Shown here one piece after another: positions 1 through 4,838 of a stretch of DNA of 7,704 nucleotides. This stretch comes from JAMXLO01 sp964427005 (GTDB lineage Bacteria > Pseudomonadota > Alphaproteobacteria > Acetobacterales > Acetobacteraceae): positions 1-7,704 of the forward strand of contig CAYRTL010000168.1 of the NCBI GenBank assembly GCA_964427005.1, given 5' to 3'. Both the position numbers and the translations under genes were made by a program. The notes beneath the pieces are model-generated. The model saw nothing but the letters and a program-made list of their open reading frames with translations. It ran no database searches and had not been told where the DNA came from. Position 1 is the stretch's first letter; each line of letters opens with the position of its first letter.

Positions 1-356
1 CGCTGAACGGGTTCGAGGGCGGTCAGATGCCGATCTACCGGCGTCTGCCGAAGCGCGGCTTCGATAACCCGTTCCGCAAGGAATACGCACCGGTGAACCT
101 CGGCGCGCTCGCAGCGGCGATCGAAGCGGGCAAGCTGGATGCCGGGCAGCCGATTGATGAGGACAAGCTGCGTGCGGCCGGGCTGGTGCGCGGCAGGCTG
201 GACGGGGTGAGGCTGCTGGCCAAGGGCGAGATTTCGCGGGCGATCACCATCACCGTGTCAGGCGCGTCGGCGGCGGCCATCGAGGCGGTGCAGAAGGCTG
301 GCGGCTCGGTCACCACCACCGTCGCCAAGCCGGAGCCTGTGGCGGCAGAAGCGTAG
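1..356 (+). CDS. rplO: 50S ribosomal protein L15, C-terminal part (5' truncated by window edge)
   Basis: This is the C-terminal part of ribosomal protein L15, a component of the large ribosomal subunit. The reading frame is open from base 3 and ends at TAG 354-356, so the real start lies left of the window. The first residues visible contain the L15 signature GFEGGQMPIYRRLPKRGF (from about base 12). It is followed by the usual C-terminal domain with the segment GEISRAITITVSGASAAAIEAVQKAGG. The last dozen residues are an Ala/Val/Pro/Glu-rich tail of the kind seen in many alphaproteobacterial L15 proteins. An internal ATG at base 27 is only a Met inside the signature and is not the start. It is followed directly by secY, the standard order of the spc operon, but the gap contains a palindromic repeat. 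The identification is close to certain. Confidence 0.97.
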   Translation, partial: LNGFEGGQMPIYRRLPKRGFDNPFRKEYAPVNLGALAAAIEAGKLDAGQPIDEDKLRAAGLVRGRLDGVRLLAKGEISRAITITVSGASAAAIEAVQKAGGSVTTTVAKPEPVAAEA

Positions 357-360
357 CGCT

Positions 361-410
361 GTCATTGCGAGCGCAGCGAAGCAATCTCCATCGTGGAGAG
401 GATTGCTTCG
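361..410. repeat. Palindromic dispersed repeat (gtcattgcgagcg type)
   Basis: A perfect 10-base stem, cgaagcaatc (377-386) with gattgcttcg (401-410), encloses a second 4-base stem, tcca (387-390) with tgga (394-397), with a three-base loop and a short bulge. The left edge reads gtcattgcgagcgcagcg. From general knowledge, sequences of this form (gtcattgcgagcg, agcgaagcaatcc and the inverted arm) are found as multicopy intergenic repeats in many alphaproteobacteria and some other bacteria. That recognition is from memory. The hairpin itself is seen directly. It sits inside the spc operon and, if transcribed, would fold in the rplO-secY mRNA, where it could affect RNA stability or processing. Confidence 0.75.
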
Positions 411-470
411 TGTCTTTGTGGTGAACCTTGCTTTGCCGCGGCCCCAGACCGAAAATAAGGCTCGATAGAC

Positions 471-476
471 GAGGGA
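471..476 (+). promoter_or_regulatory. Ribosome binding site of secY
   Basis: GAGGGA lies 6 bases upstream of the ATG at 483. It is a good Shine-Dalgarno match and fixes the secY start at the residue where the family normally begins (MASAAEQLAANLN). Confidence 0.75.
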
Positions 477-482
477 CGTTGC

Positions 483-1820
483 ATGGCTTCCGCTGCCGAA
501 CAGCTCGCAGCAAATCTGAACCTCGGCGTCCTCTCGAAGGCGACCGAACTCAAGAAGCGCATCTGGTTCACGCTTGGTGCGCTTATCGTCTATCGCATCG
601 GCACCTATATCCCCGTTCCGGGCGTGGATGCCTCGGTGATGACCGAGATGCTGCAGCAGCATGGCGGCGGCATCCTGGGCATGTTCGACATGTTCACCGG
701 GGGCGCGCTGCGGCGCATGACGGTGTTCGCGCTGAACATCATGCCCTACATCAGCGCCAGCATCATCATCCAGTTGATGACGGCCGCTGTCCCGACGCTC
801 GAGGCGCTGAAGAAGGAAGGCGAGGCAGGGCGTAAGAAGCTCAACCAGTACACCCGCTACCTCACTGTGTTTATCGCCATGTTCCAGTCCTATGGCATCG
901 CCGTGGGATTGGAGAGCATGCATGGCAGTTTTGGCGCCGCGGTGATCGATCCGGGCTGGTTCTTCCGCTTCTCCTGCGTGATCACGCTTGTCGGCGGCAC
1001 AATGTTCCTGATGTGGCTTGGCGAGCAGATCACCGCGCGCGGCGTGGGCAACGGTACGTCGCTGATCATCATGGCGGGCATCGTCGCGAATCTGCCCAAC
1101 GCGCTGGCTTCTTTGCTGGAACTGGGTCGCACCGGCGCGCTCTCGCCCTTCTTCATTGTGGGCTTCATGGTGCTGGCCGTATTCGTGATCGCGTTCATCG
1201 TGTTCATCGAGCGCGCGCAGCGGCGAATCGCGATCCAATATCCCAAGCGCCAGGTCGGCAATCGCATGTTCGGCGGCGACTCGACGCACATGCCGCTGAA
1301 GATCAACACCTCGGGCGTCATTCCGCCGATATTCGCCAGCTCGATCCTGCTGATCCCGGCCACCATCGCCGGCTTCGCCGCGGGCGGTCCTGGCTGGCTG
1401 CAATGGATCTCCAGCGAGCTGTCGCACGGATCGCCGGTCTACATGCTGATCTACGCGGCGATGATCATCTTCTTCTCGTATTTCTACACCGCCGTCGTGT
1501 TCAACCCGCAGGAGACGGCGGACAACCTGAAGAAGTACGGCGGCTTCATTCCGGGTATCCGTCCAGGCAGCGCCACCGCCGAGTACTTCGACCATGTGCT
1601 GACCAGGCTCACCACAGTCGGCGGGCTCTATCTGGTCGCGGTCTGCCTGCTCCCCGAGATCCTGATCAGCGACTACGGCCTGCCGTTCTATTTCGGCGGC
1701 ACGTCGATCCTGATCGTGGTCTCGGTGACCATGGACACTGTCACGCAGATCCAGTCGCACCTGCTGGCGCACCAGTATGAGGGCCTGATTCGGAAGGCAC
1801 GCGTTCGGGGCCGAAGGTGA
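483..1820 (+). CDS. secY: Preprotein translocase subunit SecY
   Basis: SecY is the channel-forming subunit of the SecYEG translocon in the inner membrane, which passes unfolded proteins into the periplasm and inserts membrane proteins. The 445-residue length is normal for the family. The N-terminus (MASAAEQLAANLNLGVLSK, then ELKKRIWFTLGALIVYRIG) is of alphaproteobacterial type. Ten membrane segments can be followed along the protein. Family landmarks include NIMPYISASIIIQLM (about residues 85-99) in the lateral-gate region, EGEAGRKKLNQYTRY in the first large cytoplasmic loop, the cytoplasmic stretch QYPKRQVGNRMFGGD followed by NTSGVIPPIFASS (about 275-287), and NPQETADNLKKYGGFIPGIRPG before the last helices. 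The C-terminus is short and basic (KARVRGRR). It is the second spc gene in the window and lies upstream of adk. Long open frames on the opposite strand are codon-bias shadows. Confidence 0.99.
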   Translation: MASAAEQLAANLNLGVLSKATELKKRIWFTLGALIVYRIGTYIPVPGVDASVMTEMLQQHGGGILGMFDMFTGGALRRMTVFALNIMPYISASIIIQLMTAAVPTLEALKKEGEAGRKKLNQYTRYLTVFIAMFQSYGIAVGLESMHGSFGAAVIDPGWFFRFSCVITLVGGTMFLMWLGEQITARGVGNGTSLIIMAGIVANLPNALASLLELGRTGALSPFFIVGFMVLAVFVIAFIVFIERAQRRIAIQYPKRQVGNRMFGGDSTHMPLKINTSGVIPPIFASSILLIPATIAGFAAGGPGWLQWISSELSHGSPVYMLIYAAMIIFFSYFYTAVVFNPQETADNLKKYGGFIPGIRPGSATAEYFDHVLTRLTTVGGLYLVAVCLLPEILISDYGLPFYFGGTSILIVVSVTMDTVTQIQSHLLAHQYEGLIRKARVRGRR

Positions 1821-1928
1821 TGGTCGGATCAAATCCTATCGCCAATGAGGTGGAAGAGCAGGATCTCGCTTTCATCGTCATGGCCCCCCTGGGGCAACCA
1901 TGACGAAAGATGGCGCCCGAGATCACAC
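1821..1928. other. secY-adk spacer
   Basis: This is a 108-base non-coding gap. An open frame in phase with adk reaches back to an ATG at 1845, but that extension runs through the palindrome at 1876-1905 and gives residues foreign to adenylate kinase, so the gap is taken as untranslated. No convincing promoter was seen. Confidence 0.6.
1876..1905. repeat. Short palindrome between secY and adk
   Basis: cgtcatgg (1876-1883) pairs perfectly with ccatgacg (1898-1905). Inside it, cccc (1884-1887) can pair with gggg (1891-1894), leaving a three-base loop and a three-base bulge. It could be a short REP-like element or an mRNA hairpin in the secY-adk transcript. There is no T-run after it, so termination is not indicated. 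Its edge (cgtcatgg) resembles the edges of the repeats at 361 and 7421. Confidence 0.6.
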
Positions 1929-2579
1929 ATGAGGCTGATCCTGCTGGGTCCGCCGGGCGCCGGTAAAGGCACCCAGGCCAAGCGGCTGCAGGACCGTTAT
2001 GGCATCGCCCAGATCTCCACGGGAGACATGCTGCGCGCCGAGGTAGCGGCCGGCACACCGATAGGTCGGGAAGCCAAGGCCGTGATGGACGCCGGCCAAT
2101 TGGTGTCAGACGACATCCTGATTCGCATGCTGCGCGGCCGGATCACGCAGCCGGACTGCGCCAACGGGTTCATCCTGGATGGCTTCCCGCGCACCGTTCC
2201 TCAGGCACAGGCGCTCGATCGCATGCTGGCGGAGAACGGCATGAAGCTGGACGCGGTGATCGAACTGAAGGTCGATGACGCAGCGCTGGTCGAACGCATC
2301 GCCGGCAGGTTCACCTGCGCCAAATGCGGAGCCGGCTACCATGAGCGGTTCAAGCCCCCAAAAGTCCCGGGGGTGTGCGATTTCTGCGGCTCGACCGAGT
2401 TCACGCGCCGCGCGGACGACAACCGGGAAACTGTCGGAGCGAGGCTGGAGGCCTACCATCGCCAGACCGCGCCGATACTGCCGCACTACGCTGCCCAGCG
2501 CATTCTGTTCGAAGTTGACGGCATGGCCGACATCGACGAGGTTGCACGGCAGATCGATGCGATTCTCCTACGACTCTAG
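1929..2579 (+). CDS. adk: Adenylate kinase, zinc-binding lid type
   Basis: Adenylate kinase catalyses ATP + AMP = 2 ADP in the cytoplasm and is essential for adenine nucleotide balance. Starting at ATG 1929 gives 216 residues, the normal size, and places the P-loop GPPGAGKGT at residues 7-15. The AMP-binding segment STGDMLR (30-36) and the conserved FILDGFPRT (81-89) follow. The lid (about 122-165) carries four cysteines, C130-x2-C133 and C150-x2-C153, the tetra-Cys zinc-binding form of the lid. RRADDNRETVGARL (160-173) supplies the conserved arginines. An upstream in-frame ATG at 1845 would add 28 residues before the first beta strand and is rejected. The Shine-Dalgarno before 1929 is weak. 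The position after secY is the usual spc-operon arrangement in alphaproteobacteria, but what follows here is not rpsM. Confidence 0.98.
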   Translation: MRLILLGPPGAGKGTQAKRLQDRYGIAQISTGDMLRAEVAAGTPIGREAKAVMDAGQLVSDDILIRMLRGRITQPDCANGFILDGFPRTVPQAQALDRMLAENGMKLDAVIELKVDDAALVERIAGRFTCAKCGAGYHERFKPPKVPGVCDFCGSTEFTRRADDNRETVGARLEAYHRQTAPILPHYAAQRILFEVDGMADIDEVARQIDAILLRL

Positions 2580-2630
2580 CCAGAAGGCTTTCTCGTTCGC
2601 CAGGCTCGCTTGGTGAGCTGCGATTCCTGA

Positions 2631-3389
2631 ATGGAAGCTGGGCGACTCTCGCCTTGTCGCGCCGTGATCCTGGCTGCCGGCCGCGGCCGCAGGCTCGGCA
2701 ATGATTTCCCTGCGAAGGCGCTGCTGCCATTTGGCGGCAAGACTTTGCTCGCGCGTCATATCGCCATTCTCGAAGAACTCGGCGTGACCGACATCGCCGT
2801 CACGGTCGGGCATCAGGCGCAAGAGCTGCGTGAGGAGGTGACGCGGCTTGGACGCGCCGACACTGTGCGGCTGGTTGACAATCCGTCTTATCGCGACGGG
2901 AGTATCGTCTCGCTTTGGTGCGCGCGTGAGCTACTGCGTTCCGGACAATCCATTCTTCTTATGGACGCAGACGTGCTCTACGACCGGCGGTTGATGGCCA
3001 GGCTGCTGGATTCGCGCCACGACAACTGCTTTCTGCTTGATCGGACGATTGAACCGGGGGAAGAGCCGGTGAAGCTCTGCATCAGCAATGGCCGTATCGT
3101 CGATTTTTCCAAGCAGCCACAGATCGGTCACCAATGGCACGGTGAATCAGTCGGCTTCTTCCGTTTTTCCCAGCAAGTCGCGGCGGAGCTCGCTGACCGG
3201 CTTGAGGCCTACATCGCCGAAGCGCGGATCGGTGCCGAGTACGAGGAGCCAATCCGGGACATGGTGCTGGCGAGAGAAGGGCGCGGTCTCGGCTTCGAGG
3301 ACATCACCGGGTTGCCGTGGATCGAGATCGACTTCGCCGAGGACGTCCGGCGTGCTGAAACCACTGTGCTCCCCGAGCTCGTCGCATGA
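2631..3389 (+). CDS. NTP transferase, LicC/PntC-like cytidylyltransferase family
   Basis: This is a 252-residue cytoplasmic nucleotidyltransferase of the MobA-like/sugar-phosphate nucleotidyltransferase fold. It is probably of the branch that activates small phosphorylated alcohols with CTP (choline-phosphate, inositol-phosphate or aminoethylphosphonate cytidylyltransferases). Visible landmarks are the nucleotide-binding loop ILAAGRGRRLG (residues 13-23), the Lys of PAKALLPFGGKTLL (K29), NPSYRDGSIVSLW (84-96), the metal-binding MDADVLYD (111-118), ESVGFFRF (172-179), and a C-terminal WIEIDFAEDVRRAE (230-243), the typical last metal-ligand segment of the LicC group. The chosen ATG leaves about nine residues before the first strand. 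The Shine-Dalgarno is poor, so the start is uncertain by a few codons. It starts 51 bases after adk and overlaps the next gene by four bases (ATGA), which suggests one operon. CTP preference and the substrate are inferred from the neighbouring CDP-alcohol phosphatidyltransferase, not proven. A sugar-1-phosphate nucleotidyltransferase is the main alternative. Confidence 0.85.
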   Translation: MEAGRLSPCRAVILAAGRGRRLGNDFPAKALLPFGGKTLLARHIAILEELGVTDIAVTVGHQAQELREEVTRLGRADTVRLVDNPSYRDGSIVSLWCARELLRSGQSILLMDADVLYDRRLMARLLDSRHDNCFLLDRTIEPGEEPVKLCISNGRIVDFSKQPQIGHQWHGESVGFFRFSQQVAAELADRLEAYIAEARIGAEYEEPIRDMVLAREGRGLGFEDITGLPWIEIDFAEDVRRAETTVLPELVA

Positions 3390-4138
3390 GGGCACAACCG
3401 ACAGCGGATGAGCTGGCCGAATTCGATCGAACTGGCTTCCTGGTGATACGAAGCTTTTTCCAGCCGGCGCGCTGCCGCGAACTGAGTCACTGGACGGAGG
3501 AAATTGCGGCTGCGCCAGAGGTGCCGGGGCGCCACATGGTCTATTACGAGGACAGCCTGGTCGAGCCTGGGCGTCGCATCGTGCAGCGTATCGAGAATTT
3601 CTGCCCGTTCCATCACGAGTTCGATGGCTTGTTTCGAAAGGGCGATCTGATGACCTGGGCCGGCGCACTACTCGGCGGTGAGGCCGTGCTGTTCAAGGAC
3701 AAGATCAATTTCAAGCTGCCCGGCGGCGGTGGCTTCGCGGCGCATCAGGATCAGCAGGCTGGATGGAGTATATACGCGCCGCTGTTCCTCACAGCGATGG
3801 TCTCGATCGATGCATCCACTATCGAGAACGGCTGCCTGGAAATCGCCGCCGGCCGACACAAGGACGGGATGATCGGTGAGGAGTGGCGGCCGTTGGAAGG
3901 CGGTGGGCTGACATTTGAGCCGGTGCAGACTGAGCCGGGGGATGTCATCTTCTTCGACAGCTTCGTGCCGCATTCATCGGGACCGAACCGGACTCTAAGC
4001 CCGCGGCGCATTCTCTACGTCACCTACGCGCTGGCGGCGCATGGCGATCATCGCGCGCGATATTTCGCCGACAAGCGGCGCGATTTCCCGCCCGATATAG
4101 AACGCGAGCCGGGCCGTATCTACACGTTCCGGGTCTGA
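3386..4138 (+). CDS. PhyH-family Fe(II)/2-oxoglutarate-dependent dioxygenase
   Basis: This 250-residue protein is of the phytanoyl-CoA dioxygenase superfamily. These enzymes use Fe(II), oxygen and 2-oxoglutarate to hydroxylate a substrate, giving succinate and CO2. The iron-binding facial triad is visible: H120 and D122 in FAAHQDQQAGW, and the distal histidine H196 in FDSFVPHSSGPNRT. R207 or R208 in the following SPRRILYVTY is the likely 2-oxoglutarate anchor. The N-terminal FDRTGFLVIRSFF (13-25) is the usual first element of the fold, and FKDKINFKLPGGGGF (103-117) precedes the HxD motif as in several small-molecule PhyH enzymes. ENGCLEIAAGRHKDG (147-161) is also typical. No signal peptide or membrane segment is seen, so it is cytoplasmic. 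Its ATG overlaps the stop of the nucleotidyltransferase (ATGA, 3386-3389), indicating translational coupling. The substrate is unknown. By context a hydroxylation of a lipid head group or its phospho(no)alcohol precursor is plausible; a fatty acyl substrate is also possible. Confidence 0.9.
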   Translation: MRAQPTADELAEFDRTGFLVIRSFFQPARCRELSHWTEEIAAAPEVPGRHMVYYEDSLVEPGRRIVQRIENFCPFHHEFDGLFRKGDLMTWAGALLGGEAVLFKDKINFKLPGGGGFAAHQDQQAGWSIYAPLFLTAMVSIDASTIENGCLEIAAGRHKDGMIGEEWRPLEGGGLTFEPVQTEPGDVIFFDSFVPHSSGPNRTLSPRRILYVTYALAAHGDHRARYFADKRRDFPPDIEREPGRIYTFRV

Positions 4139-4752
4139 CGGTCGGGTCTGCCGACCCGATCGCGTGCGGCCCGCCAGCGCCAGATGCCGATGGCGAGCAT
4201 GGCGGGCGGAAGCACCAGGGTGCCGCCCGCAAGCACGTAATCCAGGACGCCCGCCCAGGCGAATGGGCCGATCAGGTAGAACATATCGTCAGGATCGAAG
4301 CCGCCGGCGCCGCCCAGTACGACTGCTCCAGGCTCAAGTTCGTCCTCGATTTCCTCGGACCAGTGCAAGCACAGGAACATGCTGACGCTGCACAGGACTC
4401 CGAGCGCAATCACCCAGGCCCCTAATGCTCCGTCGCGCAAGCCGATGCCGACTGCAAGGAACATTGCCGCGTTGACCCCTGTGTCGGCCTGCATATCGAA
4501 CCGATGGCCCTTCGCGCTGGTGCGATTGCTCAGCCGGGCAAGTTCGCCGTCGGCGCGGTCGAGCAGTGCCGAAAGGACCCAGACCACGCCTCCCGCGGTC
4601 TGCGCCCCGCGGGAACCGTAGGCGAAGCAGGCACAGGCGATACCGCCGCTGATGATGCGAGCCCAGGTAAGATGGTCTGGTGTTACGCGCGTTCCGATCA
4701 GCGGGCGCACGAACGGTCGAACCAGACGATGGCTCCAGCTATTGGCGCTCAC
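4120..4752 (-). CDS. CDP-alcohol phosphatidyltransferase family membrane enzyme
   Basis: This 210-residue integral membrane enzyme belongs to the CDP-alcohol phosphatidyltransferase family, which transfers a phospho-alcohol from a CDP-linked donor to a second alcohol with release of CMP. The family signature D-x2-D-G-x2-A-R-x8-G-x3-D-x3-D is complete: D65, D68, G69, A72, R73, G82, D86, D90. These aspartates bind the catalytic metals. The amphipathic N-terminal RPLIGTRVTPDHLTWARI (16-33) is also typical. Hydrophobic segments lie at about 33-62, 93-128 and 157-192. An acidic cluster FDPDD (152-156) sits before the last helices. The frame starts at GTG 4750-4752, with GGAAGG (complement of 4764-4769) upstream. 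A nearer ATG (complement of 4758-4760) is out of frame. It converges on the dioxygenase with a 19-base 3' overlap and diverges from the HpnN-like gene. The donor is probably the product of the nucleotidyltransferase. The acceptor cannot be told from sequence. Confidence 0.93.
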   Translation of the reverse strand: MSANSWSHRLVRPFVRPLIGTRVTPDHLTWARIISGGIACACFAYGSRGAQTAGGVVWVLSALLDRADGELARLSNRTSAKGHRFDMQADTGVNAAMFLAVGIGLRDGALGAWVIALGVLCSVSMFLCLHWSEEIEDELEPGAVVLGGAGGFDPDDMFYLIGPFAWAGVLDYVLAGGTLVLPPAMLAIGIWRWRAARDRVGRPDRQTRNV

Positions 4753-4838
4753 TCGTCATGCTACCTTCCCCAAACCGTCGCGAACCTGACATACTCCGTA
4801 ACATTGTGGCAAGCGCGACTGAAGACCCACATCGAGTG
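4753..4838. promoter_or_regulatory. Divergent intergenic region
   Basis: These 86 bases separate the start of the phosphatidyltransferase (leftward) from that of the HpnN-like transporter (rightward), so promoters for both would have to lie here or inside the opposite gene. No pair of -35/-10 boxes on either strand is close to consensus. On the minus strand TTGCCA (complement of 4807-4812) is a possible -35, but it has no good -10 at 16-18 bases. A clear ribosome binding site for the leftward gene is at 4764-4769. No operator-like palindrome was noticed. Confidence 0.45.
4764..4769 (-). promoter_or_regulatory. Ribosome binding site ahead of the phosphatidyltransferase
   Basis: On the minus strand GGGGAAGG occupies 4771-4764. 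It is 11 bases from the in-frame GTG (4752) and only 3 from an out-of-frame ATG (4760), which would give a seven-codon frame (MTSERQ and stop) ending inside the main gene. The GTG spacing is slightly long. A leader peptide overlapping the gene start is possible. Confidence 0.5.

Larger units (their letters stand above)
357..482. other. rplO-secY intergenic spacer with repeat and possible secY leader
   Basis: This 126-base gap is longer than the spacing expected inside a ribosomal protein operon. Its left half (about 360-411) is a palindromic repeat annotated separately. The next stretch (about 405-425, cttcgtgtctttgtggtg) has the character of a dispersed-repeat flank. The right part (about 426-482) leads to the secY ribosome binding site. 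A weak sigma-70-like pair, TTGCTT (428-433) and GAAAAT (451-456) with a 17-base spacer, is present but matches the consensus poorly, so a secY-specific promoter is only a possibility. No run of T follows the hairpin, so it does not look like a classic intrinsic terminator. Confidence 0.6.

Noticed and set aside
428..456. Possible sigma-70 promoter for secY (TTGCTT, 17 bases, GAAAAT)
   Set aside because: Only three of six and four of six consensus matches; such pairs occur by chance, so it is not listed as a promoter.
258..1832. Long minus-strand open frame (524 codons) opposite secY
   Set aside because: It is antisense to an unmistakable secY, and its translation is dominated by Arg, His, Asp, Glu and Gln, the usual composition of a mirror frame of a GC-rich membrane-protein gene.
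1845..1928. N-terminal extension of adenylate kinase from ATG 1845
   Set aside because: It would add 28 residues before the first beta strand, unlike the family, and would translate through the palindrome at 1876-1905.
2578..2593. Possible adk terminator (agcc-agaa-ggct followed by ttct)
   Set aside because: The stem is only four base pairs and the T-tract is interrupted; too weak to call.
4680..4838. N-terminal extension of the transporter from ATG 4680 or 4758
   Set aside because: The added residues are hydrophilic and unlike HpnN proteins. The 4680 start overlaps the divergent phosphatidyltransferase gene, and the 4758 start lacks a ribosome binding site.
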